Assembly: GCA_947444195.1 (NCBI GenBank)
Contig: CANEZL010000019.1
Location: 1-64,000, forward strand
Direction: 5' to 3'
Origin: Methylobacteriaceae bacterium
GTDB lineage: Bacteria; Pseudomonadota; Alphaproteobacteria; Rhizobiales; Beijerinckiaceae
DNA: 64,000 bases
The position numbers and the translations under genes were made by a program. Every line of letters begins with the position of its first letter. Position 1 is the stretch's first letter. This document shows positions 55,537 through 64,000 of the stretch, piece by piece. Under the pieces are notes generated by a model. That model was not told the origin of the DNA, did no database searches, and saw only the letters and a program-made list of their open reading frames with translations.

Positions 55537-56880
55537 GTGAACCTGATGATCCGCGACACCGGCTGGCGCAGCGGCCGGGACCGGGACGAGCCGAGCCTCG
55601 GCGCCCTCAACGGCAGCGTGGCGGTGCACGCGCAGGGTTCCTGGCTGCGCCGCTTCCTCGGCTTCCTCGGCCCCGGCTACATGGTGGCGGTGGGCTACAT
55701 GGACCCCGGCAACTGGGCCACCGACATCGCGGGCGGCGCCCAGTTCGGCTACACCCTGCTCGCGGTCATCCTGATCTCGAACCTGATGGCGATCGTGCTG
55801 CAGGCGCTGGCCGCCCGGCTCGGCATCGCCACCGGCCGCGACCTCGCCCAGGCCTGCCGCGACGCCTATTCCCGGCCCGTGGGCTTCCTGCTCTGGCTCG
55901 CCTGCGAGGCGGCGATCATCGCCTGCGATCTCGCCGAGGTGATCGGCACCGCGATCGCCCTGAAGCTCCTGTTCGGCATCCCGCTCGTGATGGGCGCGGT
56001 CATCACAGCCCTCGACGTGCTGGTGGTGCTCCTCCTGCTGCGGCGGGGCTTCCGGGCGCTGGAGGCCTTCGTGATCGGGCTCCTCACCGTGATCTTCGCC
56101 TGCTTCGCCGTGCAGATCGCGCTCGCCGCGCCGCCGATCCAGGCGGTGCTCGGCGGCTTCGTGCCCTCGCCCGAGATCGTGACGAACCCGGCCGCCCTCT
56201 ACATCGCCATCGGCATCATCGGCGCCACGGTGATGCCGCACAACCTCTACCTGCACTCGGCGATCGTGCAGACCCGGGCCTATCCGCGCGATCCGGCCGG
56301 GCGGCGGGCGGCGCTCCGCTTCGCCGTCACCGACTCCACCATCGCCCTGATGCTGGCGCTGTTCGTCAACGCGGCGATCCTGATCCTGGCGGCCTCCGTG
56401 TTCCACGCGAGCGGGCGCACGGACGTCTCCGAGATCGAGCAGGCCTACGAGCTGCTCTCGCCGCTGCTCGGCGTCGGCATCGCCTCCACCCTGTTCGCGG
56501 TGGCGCTGCTCGCCTCGGGCCTCAACTCCACGGTGACGGCGACGCTCGCCGGACAGATCGTGATGGAGGGCTTCCTGCGCCTGCGCCTGCCGAACTGGGC
56601 GCGCCGCCTCGTCACCCGCGGCATCGCCATCGTGCCGGTCGTGGTCGTCACCGCCCTCTACGGGGATGCCGGCACCGCCAAGCTCCTCGTCCTGAGCCAG
56701 GTGGTGCTGTCGATGCAGCTTCCCTTCGCGGTCATCCCCCTGGTGCGCTTCGTCTCGGACCCGGCCAAGATGGGCGCCCTGGTGGTGCCGGCCTGGCTCA
56801 AATGGCTGTCCTGGGCGATCGCCGGGCTGATCGTGGTGCTGAACGTGAAGCTGCTGGTCGACACCGTGACGGGCGTCTGA
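55537..56880 (+). CDS. mntH: NRAMP family manganese (divalent metal) transporter
   Basis: Proton-coupled Mn(II)/Fe(II) import through the inner membrane. 447 residues with about 11 membrane segments. The metal-binding motif [12 protein letters not shown] in helix 1 and [15 protein letters not shown] in helix 6 (with Met-Pro-His) are intact. GTG at 55537 is taken as start ([13 protein letters not shown]); ATG three codons later is possible. Under an MntR-type operator and divergent from mntR, so Mn-repressed by inference. Converges with the ThDP enzyme gene, 32 bases apart. Confidence 0.96.
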   Translation: MNLMIRDTGWRSGRDRDEPSLGALNGSVAVHAQGSWLRRFLGFLGPGYMVAVGYMDPGNWATDIAGGAQFGYTLLAVILISNLMAIVLQALAARLGIATGRDLAQACRDAYSRPVGFLLWLACEAAIIACDLAEVIGTAIALKLLFGIPLVMGAVITALDVLVVLLLLRRGFRALEAFVIGLLTVIFACFAVQIALAAPPIQAVLGGFVPSPEIVTNPAALYIAIGIIGATVMPHNLYLHSAIVQTRAYPRDPAGRRAALRFAVTDSTIALMLALFVNAAILILAASVFHASGRTDVSEIEQAYELLSPLLGVGIASTLFAVALLASGLNSTVTATLAGQIVMEGFLRLRLPNWARRLVTRGIAIVPVVVVTALYGDAGTAKLLVLSQVVLSMQLPFAVIPLVRFVSDPAKMGALVVPAWLKWLSWAIAGLIVVLNVKLLVDTVTGV

Positions 56881-56912
56881 CACCCCGTCTCATCGAGAGC
56901 CGGCCTGAAGCC

Positions 56913-58610
56913 TCAGCGCACCTCGTCGGTCGCCCGCACCACCACCTCCACGAGGTTCGGCGCGCCGGAGCGGATGCCGGCCTCGATGGCGGGCGCGATG
57001 TCGCCGGCCCGGGTGATGCGGCGGGCGGGCACGCCCATCGAGGCGGCGAGCGCCGGGAAGTCGATCCGCGGATCGGTGAGGTCCATGGCGATGAAGCGGT
57101 TGGCGCGCACCGAGGCGTAGTGCGTCTGGCTCTTCATGAAGCGCTTGAGGATGTTGTACTCGGCGTTGTTGATGACCACGAAGGTCACCGGCAGCCCCTC
57201 GTGCGCCGCGGTCCACAGGGCCTGGGGCGAGTACAGGGCCGCCCCGTCCCCCACCACGCAGACCACCGGCGCCCGGTCGATCCCCAGGGAATACCCCACC
57301 GCCGCCGGCATGCCCCAGCCGAGCACGCCGCCGCGCATGGCCGCGTACTGGTGGGTGTTGGGGCTGTCGAGGAAGGTGCGCAGGTGGGTCAGCGTCGCGG
57401 GCGCCTCGTCCACGATGGGCGTGACGTGGCCGACCGCGCGGGCGACCTCCCGGGCGGCCACGAGCGGCGCGATCACCGGATCGGCGAAGGCGGCCTCCGC
57501 CGCCGCGGCGAGCCGGGCCCGGCGCTCGGCGCGCGCGCCGGCCGCCGCCTCGCGCAGGCTTGCATAGGTCTCGCCCCGCGGGGCGAGGCGCGCCGCGAGC
57601 AGGGGCAGGAGCACGTCGAGGGAGGCGCGGATGTCGCCGACCATCGAGAGTTCGGTGGTGTAGGTGCGCCCGAGATCGCGCACGTCCGCCGAGAGCTGGA
57701 ACACCCGCGTGCCGGCCGGCACCGCCGAGCCCTCCGTGTAGAGCACGGTGATCAGCGACTTGCCGCCGAGCGCGAAGACCGCGTCGTAGGCGCCGAGCGT
57801 CTCGGCGATGGCGTCCGCCCGGGTCGGCAGGTTGCCGGCCCAGAGCGGGTGCGCGGTGGGGAAGGGGATGTGGGCCGGCCAGGAGGAGCCGTAGACGGGG
57901 GCGCCGAGCGCGTCGGCGAGCGCCACCGCCTGGGCCGAGGCATCGCTCGAATCGACCTCGTCCCCCGCGATCAGGGCGAGGCGGCCCGGCGCGACGCCCG
58001 CGAGCCGCTCGGCGAGGGTGTCGAGGGAGCCCGCCACCGCCCGGTGGTCGATGGTCGAGACCGCGCCCGCGGGCGCCGCGGTCATCGCCTCCATCACGTC
58101 CATGGGCAGGGAGAGGAAGACCAGGCCGGAGGGCGCCGCCCCGCAATCGTGGAAGGCGCGCCGGAGCAGCACCGGCAACTGGTCGGCGCTCGTCACCTCG
58201 CGGGCCCATTTCACCACCGGCGCGGCGATGGCGACGAGGTCGCCGAACAGGAGCGGGTCGGTGATGGCGTGCCGGGAATCCTGCTGGCCCGCCGTGACCA
58301 CCAGCGGCGTGCCCGAGACGTGCGAGTTGATGAGGTTGCCGAAGCCGTGCCCGAGGCCGCCCGCCGTGTGCAGGTTGAGGAAGGCCGGCCGGCGCGCCGC
58401 TTGCGCGTAGCCGTCGGCCATGGCCACGGCGCTCGCCTCCTGGAGCGCCAGGATATAGGCGATGTCCGGCGTCTCGGTGAGCGCGTCGATGAGGGGCAGC
58501 TCGGTGGTGCCCGGATTGCCGAAGATGTAGCGCACCCCCTCCGAGCGCAGCACCTCGAGGAGGAGGGCCGCCCCCCGGCGCGGCGCGCACGCATCCACCG
58601 TGGTGATCAT
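56913..58610 (-). CDS. Thiamine-diphosphate-dependent enzyme, benzoylformate decarboxylase/acetolactate synthase-like
   Basis: 565 residues with the three-domain pyruvate oxidase/decarboxylase fold. GVRYIFGNPGTTELPLIDAL near residue 25 carries the catalytic Glu region (ILALQEASAVAMADGYA near 53). The C-terminal ThDP motif runs from VVGDGAALYSPQALWTAAH to VINNAEYN, about 30 residues, near residue 440. FGNPGTTE and GTPLVVTAGQQDSRHA favour a 2-oxoacid decarboxylase of the MdlC type over a true acetolactate synthase. No IlvN-type small subunit adjoins. The substrate is unknown. Confidence 0.88.
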   Translation of the reverse strand: MITTVDACAPRRGAALLLEVLRSEGVRYIFGNPGTTELPLIDALTETPDIAYILALQEASAVAMADGYAQAARRPAFLNLHTAGGLGHGFGNLINSHVSGTPLVVTAGQQDSRHAITDPLLFGDLVAIAAPVVKWAREVTSADQLPVLLRRAFHDCGAAPSGLVFLSLPMDVMEAMTAAPAGAVSTIDHRAVAGSLDTLAERLAGVAPGRLALIAGDEVDSSDASAQAVALADALGAPVYGSSWPAHIPFPTAHPLWAGNLPTRADAIAETLGAYDAVFALGGKSLITVLYTEGSAVPAGTRVFQLSADVRDLGRTYTTELSMVGDIRASLDVLLPLLAARLAPRGETYASLREAAAGARAERRARLAAAAEAAFADPVIAPLVAAREVARAVGHVTPIVDEAPATLTHLRTFLDSPNTHQYAAMRGGVLGWGMPAAVGYSLGIDRAPVVCVVGDGAALYSPQALWTAAHEGLPVTFVVINNAEYNILKRFMKSQTHYASVRANRFIAMDLTDPRIDFPALAASMGVPARRITRAGDIAPAIEAGIRSGAPNLVEVVVRATDEVR

Positions 58611-58839
58611 GCCTGTCTCTCTCCGCGGCTCACGATCGCGGGAGCGAGGCTACGCCATCCGTGCCCGGCTGCCCACGGGTGGATCGCTGGGTCGAGATCA
58701 GGCGCTTAGCTTTTTCTCGAACGTCCGCGTCGGGTGGATTGCGGTCGCTTGGTGCCATTCCGACACAAGCTGCTTTCGCCCAATTCGCGACGTTCAGGAT
58801 CGATCGACAGCTTCCCTAACCCCGACCCTGGAACTGTCG

Positions 58840-58885
58840 GATAACCGTTAATGGGCTGTCGCGTATGAGGTGACAGCCGGTATCC
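58840..58885. promoter_or_regulatory. Nested inverted repeat upstream of the HEPN-like gene
   Basis: GGCTGTC (58854-58860) and GACAGCC (58872-58878) form perfect 7-base arms. They are flanked by a second near-match pair, GGATAACC on the left against GGTATCC on the right. CCGTTAA also occurs twice as a direct repeat on both sides. This ends about 20 bases before the ATG of the low-GC gene and could be an operator (autoregulation) or a leader hairpin. Confidence 0.5.
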
Positions 58886-58905
58886 GTTAAGATTATTATC
58901 AGCGG

Positions 58906-59895
58906 ATGAGCTACACTTCGCGGAATGAGCTACCAGCCGGAACGAACATCGAAAGAGTTCTCCAGATCGTCGATCTGTTGGGGTACCGACGCCTGCGCAA
59001 TGATTTACGCGTACCAAACATGGTAGGCAGCTATCATTGGTACGACGGGACTGATTATCGTTCGTGGTATGGCGTCGAGCTTCAAGCATATAATGAAAAA
59101 GGTCGGATTTTTATCGACACTAGGTCAACCGTTTCACGAAGTTATTGGGATTTGGTTCATCAGAATAAAACCATCAAACTGATGCGCGACTTGTTTGGTG
59201 GACGTTTCGAAACCGATGGTGGGCGAAACCGATATTGGCGGCCGGACGAGCCGCCACCGTCCCCCTTGGTTTCAGGGTGTTATCTCGCGCGCTGGCGCTT
59301 CAATAATGCGATTATGAAATCGCAGATATATATACAGTCAAGGAAGTTAGATGGGATGATAGCTCGGGAGCAGCCTTCGGGATTTATTTTTATTGATGAG
59401 ATGAACCCTCGTCTTCTTTCCAATAATTTGCTTGTTCCGTTTATTATTGCGGTTTGGGAAGACTATTTTCGTTCCACTTTCGCGGTGATTTTGAAGTACG
59501 TCGCAAAGCGGGATCAGGTACTGAAAAGGGCTCGACTTAGCCATAACCATCTTGAACAGATTGCAATCGACGGCAAGACACTAGAGCAAGCGATATCTGA
59601 ATGCTTCTCGTTTCAGCGACCCAGCATAATCGGCGAAAATTTTCGCTTACTGGATACTGGCCTTGATCTGGCAGCGACTATGCGTAAGCCTTTTAGGAGC
59701 CGCAAAGTAACCCTCTACGACCGAATTGAAGACTTGATTGAAGGACGCAATGCCTTTGTCCATGCTGGCGAACTGGATCTAATGCTCTATGACCGTCAAT
59801 TAGAGAAGATAATGAGCGACATAGTGGAGGTTGTTGATCGCTGCTACCAAGCGATTGGCGCACGGTTTAATTTTGTTCCGCTCACAAACTATTGA
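58906..59895 (+). CDS. Orphan protein with C-terminal HEPN-like RNase motif, in a low-GC islet
   Basis: 329 residues, no full-length family recognised. The C-terminal 60 residues are predicted helical and carry RNAFVH (R281-x4-H286) in a helix context (RIEDLIEGRNAFVHAGELDL), the hallmark of HEPN ribonucleases; the match to HEPN/RiboL-PSP types is by motif only. The N-terminal 120 residues are rich in aromatic residues (SYHWYDGTDYRSWYGVELQA) and may be a separate sensor or binding domain. Two adjacent 60-base lines here (59341-59460) contain 49 G/C of 120, against 44 of 60 in a sampled neighbour line (58201-58260); it uses TTA, ATA and AGA-type codons rare nearby. This points to recent transfer. 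Weak Shine-Dalgarno. Confidence 0.75.
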   Translation: MSYTSRNELPAGTNIERVLQIVDLLGYRRLRNDLRVPNMVGSYHWYDGTDYRSWYGVELQAYNEKGRIFIDTRSTVSRSYWDLVHQNKTIKLMRDLFGGRFETDGGRNRYWRPDEPPPSPLVSGCYLARWRFNNAIMKSQIYIQSRKLDGMIAREQPSGFIFIDEMNPRLLSNNLLVPFIIAVWEDYFRSTFAVILKYVAKRDQVLKRARLSHNHLEQIAIDGKTLEQAISECFSFQRPSIIGENFRLLDTGLDLAATMRKPFRSRKVTLYDRIEDLIEGRNAFVHAGELDLMLYDRQLEKIMSDIVEVVDRCYQAIGARFNFVPLTNY

Positions 59896-59991
59896 TGCAG
59901 ACGACGCGGGCCATTCACCGACTACCATTCGCTCACTCACACTCTGATGGCCTGCTAAGCTTCGACACCAGACGGTATCAGCCAGTCAAAT

Positions 59992-60879
59992 TCACGCCGA
60001 GGCGCGCAGATGCGCCACGAAGGCCTGCGCGAAGGGGGGAAGCGCCGCCAGATCCCGCAGGCAGAGGGTGAGGTCGCGCCGCGCCCAAGGGTCGGTGAGG
60101 GGCACCACGGCGATGTCGAGGCCCCGCGCCGCGCGGCGCGCCGTGCTCTCGGGCACGATGCCGAGGCCGACGCGGGCATCGGCCAGCCGGCAGACCGCAT
60201 CGAAGCCGCGCAATTGCACCCGCAGCCGCATGGGGCGGCCGGCGCGGCCGGCGCGCTCGGCCAGGAACCGGGTGATGGCGCTCGCCCGGTCGAGGCCGAC
60301 GAGATCGTGCTCCAGGACCTCCGCGAAGGCGACGGCCTCCCGGCCCGCCACGGGGTGGCCCATGCCGGCCACCACCACGAAGCGGTCCTCCCGGAAGGGA
60401 AAGGTCTGCAAGCCCCCCGTATCGACGGTGCCGGACAGGATGCCGAGATCGGCCGCCCCCTCCGCCACCAGCCCGACGATCTCGTCCGACGTGTGCTCGT
60501 CGATGTCGACGCTGACCCCGGGATGGGCGGCGAGATAGGCCGAGAGCGCCTCGGGCAGGAATTCGGCGAGCGCGTTGGTGTTGGCCACCACGCGGATCTG
60601 CCCGACCGTGCCGCCGGAGAAGGTCGACATCTCGGTCTGCATCCGCTCCACCGCGGCGAGCACCCCGCGAGCATGGTCGAGCAGCGCGCGGCCCGCAGGC
60701 GTCGGGGTGACGCCGAGGCGGGTGCGGGTGAGGAGCGCGGCGCCGAGCGAGTCCTCCATGGCGCGGATGCGCGTCGAGGCGGCGGCGAGGGCGAGATGCG
60801 CCCGGCCCGCCCCGTGCGTGATCGAGCCGGCCTCCACCACGTGCCGGAACAGGGAGAGATCCACGAGGTCGAAGCGCAT
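59992..60879 (-). CDS. LysR family transcriptional regulator
   Basis: 295 residues. N-terminal winged helix-turn-helix (FRHVVEAGSITHGAGRAHLA, AAASTRIRAMEDSLGAALL, RTRLGVTPTPAGRALLDHA) and a C-terminal periplasmic-binding-like effector domain (VGQIRVVANTNALAEFLPEAL, ADLGILSGTVDTGGLQTFPF). Divergent from the SLC13-type permease gene, with a perfect dyad containing a T-N11-A box between them, so it probably controls the permease in response to its substrate. Start ATG at 60879. Confidence 0.93.
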   Translation of the reverse strand: MRFDLVDLSLFRHVVEAGSITHGAGRAHLALAAASTRIRAMEDSLGAALLTRTRLGVTPTPAGRALLDHARGVLAAVERMQTEMSTFSGGTVGQIRVVANTNALAEFLPEALSAYLAAHPGVSVDIDEHTSDEIVGLVAEGAADLGILSGTVDTGGLQTFPFREDRFVVVAGMGHPVAGREAVAFAEVLEHDLVGLDRASAITRFLAERAGRAGRPMRLRVQLRGFDAVCRLADARVGLGIVPESTARRAARGLDIAVVPLTDPWARRDLTLCLRDLAALPPFAQAFVAHLRASA

Positions 60880-61049
60880 GCTCACGCCACCGAAGCGTTC
60901 GGGCGGGGGCGAGGGTCGTGCCGGGGGCAAGGGTCTCTGCACAGGTCCGGGCAGGGGCCGGCGCGGGTCCCGCCCCTCCTCCGCCAGCGAAGCCCGGCGA
61001 TCCGGTTCACGGCCATGTCCCTCCGCGCGCGCCGCGTCCTGGCATGCCA

Positions 61050-61072
61050 ATCCTTCGCCGTTTACGAAGGAT
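61050..61072. promoter_or_regulatory. LysR-type operator between regulator and permease genes
   Basis: Perfect inverted repeat ATCCTTCG (61050-61057) and CGAAGGAT (61065-61072) with a 7-base centre. It contains the LysR-box pattern T-N11-A (T55 and A67 of the 610xx block), about 100 bases upstream of the permease start and 170 from the regulator start. Confidence 0.65.
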
Positions 61073-61173
61073 CGGTCAACGAGTGCCGAATTGCGAACCG
61101 TTCCAAACCTGCGGAAGAATGCCGGCCCTGAACGGTCCGGTAGCGGCCGGAGATCCCGCGGGGAGGCAGCGAC

Positions 61174-62475
61174 ATGACGGGGGAGGCGGCCATCTGGGCG
61201 ACCGGCGCCCTCCTCGTGCTCTGCATGGGCTTCTGGGCGACCGCCCTCATCCCCGAGATCGTCACCGCGCTGCTGTTCTTCGCCCTCGCCATGCTGCTGA
61301 AGCTCGGCAGCGCGAACACCGTGTTCACGGGCTTTACCACCTCGGCCTTCTGGCTCGTCCTCTCCGGCATGGTGGTGGGGCAGGCGATGACCCGCACGGG
61401 GCTGGGCCGCCGCCTCGCGCGCGGTCTCTCGGGGCGCCTCGGCCGGTCCTATCCGCACCTCGTCGGCGGCCTCGTCGCCTTCAGCTTCGCCCTCGCCTTC
61501 GTGATGCCGTCCAATCTCGGGCGGATCGCCCTGATGGTGCCGGTGACGCTGGCGCTCTGCGACGCCTTCGGCCTCGGCCCCGGCCGGCCCGGCCGCAGCG
61601 GCGCCGTCCTGGCGGTGGGGGTGGCGACGCCGATCCTGTCGGCGGCGATCCTGCCCGCCAACGTGCCGAACCTCGTCATGGCCGGCACCGCCGAGCAGCT
61701 CCTCGGCCTGCACCTCACCTACATGCCCTATCTCTGGCTGCACGCGCCGGTGCTGGCGGGGGTGAAGGGCGTGCTGCTCACCCTGCTCATCGTGCGCCTG
61801 TTCCCCGACCGGCTCGCCGCGGCAGGCGCCATCCCCGAGCCCCTGCCGCCGCCCACCGGGGCGGAGCGGCGGCTCGCGGTGATCCTCGCCCTGACGCTCG
61901 CCCTGTGGATGACGGACGGGCTGCACGGCATCCAGCCCGCCTGGGTGGGCTTGGCCGCTGCGACCCTGTGCCTGATGCCGCGGGTCGGCGTGGTGGGAGC
62001 CGACGCCTTCGGCCAGATCTCCCTGCGCACCTGCTTCTACATCGCCGCGCTGCTCGGCCTCGTCGCCCTGGTCACCGAGACCGGGCTGGGCGCCCGCCTC
62101 GGCCACGCGCTCCTGGCGCTGGCCCCCCTGGAGCCCGGCGCGACCCTGCGCAATGTCGGCGTGCTCACCGGCATCGCCACCCTGCTCACCCTGCTCGTCA
62201 CCGCCAACGGCGCGCCCGCCCTCTACACGGCGCTCGCGGGCGAGATGGCGCAGGCGAGCGGGCTCGCGGCCATGACCGTGGTGATGCTGCAGGTGGCGGG
62301 CTACGCCACCATCTTTTTCCCCTACCAGGCGCCGCCGATCGTGCTGGCGCGGGAACTCGGCGGCGTCTCCCTGCGGGACGCCACGCGGCTGACCCTCGCC
62401 TTCGGCGCCGCATCATTGCTCGTTGCGGTGCCGCTCAACCTCGTGTGGTGGCGCATCCTGGGGCAGCTGCCATGA
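61174..62475 (+). CDS. SLC13/DASS-type anion permease
   Basis: 433 residues, about 11-12 hydrophobic segments over the whole length, inner membrane. It shows the two inverted-repeat signatures of the divalent anion:sodium symporter family in variant form: FVMPSNLGRIALMVPVTLAL in place of the SNT-type motif, and LLVTANGAPALYTALAG in the second half. Likely cargo is a dicarboxylate, sulfate or similar anion; the variant Asn-Leu-Gly-Arg leaves sodium coupling uncertain. Controlled, by position, by the divergent LysR regulator. The 129-base spacer to sdhC suggests the sdh operon has its own promoter. Confidence 0.87.
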   Translation: MTGEAAIWATGALLVLCMGFWATALIPEIVTALLFFALAMLLKLGSANTVFTGFTTSAFWLVLSGMVVGQAMTRTGLGRRLARGLSGRLGRSYPHLVGGLVAFSFALAFVMPSNLGRIALMVPVTLALCDAFGLGPGRPGRSGAVLAVGVATPILSAAILPANVPNLVMAGTAEQLLGLHLTYMPYLWLHAPVLAGVKGVLLTLLIVRLFPDRLAAAGAIPEPLPPPTGAERRLAVILALTLALWMTDGLHGIQPAWVGLAAATLCLMPRVGVVGADAFGQISLRTCFYIAALLGLVALVTETGLGARLGHALLALAPLEPGATLRNVGVLTGIATLLTLLVTANGAPALYTALAGEMAQASGLAAMTVVMLQVAGYATIFFPYQAPPIVLARELGGVSLRDATRLTLAFGAASLLVAVPLNLVWWRILGQLP

Positions 62476-62604
62476 GGATCCGCGACCGCCGGGGAAGGCG
62501 TGACAGATCCGCCGATCGCTCATGCCGCATTGCGGCTGGCCCCTCGGCGCACTAGCCCTACCAGTTTAGAGACGCTTCAGTTCGCAACTGCGAGGCCCGA
62601 TACG

Positions 62605-63006
62605 ATGGCACCGACCGCCCGGCCGACCGTGGCCCAACCTCTCTCGCCGCACCTCCAGATCTACCGCTGGACCTGGACCATGGCGATGTCGGTGTTCCAC
62701 CGTGTCACCGGCACCGCCCTCTACGGCGGCACGGCGCTGGTCGCGATCTGGCTGGTGGCGCTGGCCTCGGGCCCCGCCGCCTATGCCTGGGTCGCGTGGT
62801 TCTTCGGCTCCTGGATCGGCCGGATCGTGCTGTTCGGCTATACCTGGATCCTGATGCACCACATGCTGGGGGGCCTGCGCCACTTCGTGTGGGATTTCGG
62901 CGTCGGCCTCGACCGCACGACGCGGATGAACCTGTCGCGGGGCACCCTGATCGGCTCCGTGGCGCTCACCCTCGTGATCTGGGCGCTCGCCCTGACGCTG
63001 CGCTGA
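62605..63006 (+). CDS. sdhC: Succinate dehydrogenase cytochrome b556 subunit
   Basis: 133 residues, three membrane helices, heme- and quinone-binding anchor of complex II. Signatures: [14 protein letters not shown] [20 protein letters not shown], then [11 protein letters not shown], and the heme-ligand segment [18 protein letters not shown] at 62605 gives the usual N-terminus; the longer frame from 62500 is not supported. First gene of sdhC-sdhD-sdhA, 11 bases before sdhD. Confidence 0.96.
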   Translation: MAPTARPTVAQPLSPHLQIYRWTWTMAMSVFHRVTGTALYGGTALVAIWLVALASGPAAYAWVAWFFGSWIGRIVLFGYTWILMHHMLGGLRHFVWDFGVGLDRTTRMNLSRGTLIGSVALTLVIWALALTLR

Positions 63007-63017
63007 CGGAGGGCACG

Positions 63018-63431
63018 ATGGCCGACAACCGCCAGGACACCAACCTCTCCATCCGCACCCCGCGCGCCCGCGTGCGCGGCCTCGGCGCCTCCGGGCACGG
63101 GGCCGACCACTGGTGGCTCCAGCGCGTCACGGCGGCGGCCAACGCCCCCCTGATGATCGGCTTCGTCGTCATCGTCGCGATGATGGCCGGCCGGCCCTAT
63201 CCGGAGGCGGTGGCGCTGATGGCCCACCCCCTCGTGGCCATCGTCCTGATCCTCGCCGTCCTGTCGGTGACGATCCACATGCGCAGCGGCATGCAGGTCG
63301 TCATCGAGGACTACGTCCACGACAAGGCGCTGCGCTTCGCGGCCTTGTTCGCCAACACCTTCTACGCGGTCGTCGTCGCCGTGGCCTGCCTCTACGCGAT
63401 CCTGCGCGTGGGGCTCGGCCGCCTCGTCTGA
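63018..63431 (+). CDS. sdhD: Succinate dehydrogenase membrane anchor subunit
   Basis: 137 residues with three membrane helices. The N-terminal signature [19 protein letters not shown] is diagnostic of SdhD, and [17 protein letters not shown] carries the conserved quinone-site Tyr/Asp region. Between sdhC and sdhA in the standard order, 11 and 23 bases away. Confidence 0.96.
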   Translation: MADNRQDTNLSIRTPRARVRGLGASGHGADHWWLQRVTAAANAPLMIGFVVIVAMMAGRPYPEAVALMAHPLVAIVLILAVLSVTIHMRSGMQVVIEDYVHDKALRFAALFANTFYAVVVAVACLYAILRVGLGRLV

Positions 63432-63454
63432 CCGGGCACAGAGGAGTCTCCGCC

Positions 63455-64000
63455 ATGGCCGCCAACGGCACCCGCCCCGCCTACACCATCAACGACCATA
63501 CCTTCGACGTCGTCGTCGTGGGTGCCGGCGGCGCGGGGCTCCGCGCCACCGTCGGCTGCTCCCAGGCGGGCCTGCGCACCGCCTGCATCACCAAGGTGTT
63601 CCCGACCCGCTCGCACACGGTGGCGGCGCAGGGCGGCATCTCGGCGTCGCTCGGCAACATGGGCCCCGACGACTGGCGCTGGCACATGTACGACACCGTG
63701 AAGGGGTCGGACTGGCTCGGCGACCAGGACGCCATCGAGTACCTCGTGCGCAACGCCCCCGCCGCCGTGTACGAGCTGGAGCACTGGGGCGTGCCGTTCT
63801 CGCGCACGGCCGAGGGCAAGATCTACCAGCGGCCCTTCGGCGGCATGACCACCGATTACGGCAAGGGCACCGCCCAGCGCACCTGCGCGGCGGCCGACCG
63901 CACGGGGCACGCCATGCTCCACACCCTCTACGGGCAGGCGGTGAAGAACCAGACGAACTTCTTCATCGAGTATTTCGCCCTCGACCTGATCATGGACGAG
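63455..64000 (+). CDS. sdhA: Succinate dehydrogenase flavoprotein subunit (3' truncated by window edge)
   Basis: First 182 residues of the FAD subunit of complex II, which oxidises succinate to fumarate. FAD motif [19 protein letters not shown], the covalent FAD-linking His in [17 protein letters not shown], and [25 protein letters not shown] at 63441-63446 precedes the ATG at 63455. The rest of the gene, and probably sdhB, lie beyond the window. Confidence 0.98.
   Translation, partial: MAANGTRPAYTINDHTFDVVVVGAGGAGLRATVGCSQAGLRTACITKVFPTRSHTVAAQGGISASLGNMGPDDWRWHMYDTVKGSDWLGDQDAIEYLVRNAPAAVYELEHWGVPFSRTAEGKIYQRPFGGMTTDYGKGTAQRTCAAADRTGHAMLHTLYGQAVKNQTNFFIEYFALDLIMDE

Noticed and set aside
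58706..59089. 127-codon minus-strand frame over the start of the HEPN-like gene
   Set aside because: No domain, no start signal, and opposite to a better-supported gene; could be a small antitoxin in theory, but nothing in the sequence supports it.
62530..62558. Possible sigma70-like promoter TTGCGG-N17-TAGCCC before sdhC
   Set aside because: The -10 match is too poor to list as a feature, although a promoter is expected in this 129-base gap.

Overview
The window is a high-GC (about 70 percent by eye) chromosomal segment of an alphaproteobacterium. It is most probably a Methylobacterium-like member of the Hyphomicrobiales; this is inferred from gene content: class I lysyl-tRNA synthetase, a fused transaldolase/phosphoglucose isomerase, a long-form dCTP deaminase, NasS/NasT control of nitrate assimilation, an sdhC-sdhD-sdhA order and MntR/NRAMP. 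No rRNA, tRNA, CRISPR array, insertion sequence or phage gene was found.

Layout. 1-8.2 kb: rpoB (5' end outside the window) and rpoC, ending in a strong intrinsic terminator. 8.2-18 kb: minus-strand glpK, a secreted SGNH hydrolase, argE-speG (translationally coupled) and apaG; plus-strand GFA-type protein and dCTP deaminase; minus-strand HD-GYP protein, small membrane protein and prephenate dehydrogenase. 18-26.8 kb: a minus-strand carbon-metabolism operon, GH15 hydrolase - transketolase - transaldolase/PGI fusion - 6-phosphogluconate dehydrogenase - 6-phosphogluconolactonase. 27.6-39.7 kb: nitrate/nitrite assimilation, with regulators nasT-nasS, then an FAD oxidoreductase, NirA-type reductase, Fe-S/flavoprotein reductase, NasA with a C-terminal [2Fe-2S] domain, and siroheme synthase. 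Two good sigma54-type promoters and a leader with competing hairpins fit nitrogen and nitrate control. 39.7-47.9 kb: Sco protein, a frameshifted family 2 glycosyltransferase, a solute-binding protein, lysK, an FAD/NAD(P) protein and a zinc metallopeptidase. 48.1-54.8 kb: a three-gene overlapping transglutaminase/amidoligase/ATP-grasp/alpha-E cassette. 54.9-58.6 kb: mntR and mntH, divergent around an MntR-type palindrome, and a ThDP enzyme. 58.7-59.9 kb: a low-GC islet with one HEPN-like orphan gene. 60-64 kb: LysR regulator, SLC13-type permease and the start of the sdh operon.

The points most worth a second look are the HEPN-like gene in its AT-richer islet, the amidoligase cassette with its divergent metallopeptidase, the NasT leader architecture, the Fe-S domain that replaces the flavodoxin domain in the CysJ-like reductase, and a dispersed palindromic repeat whose CTAG boundary forms the stop codon of three different genes.
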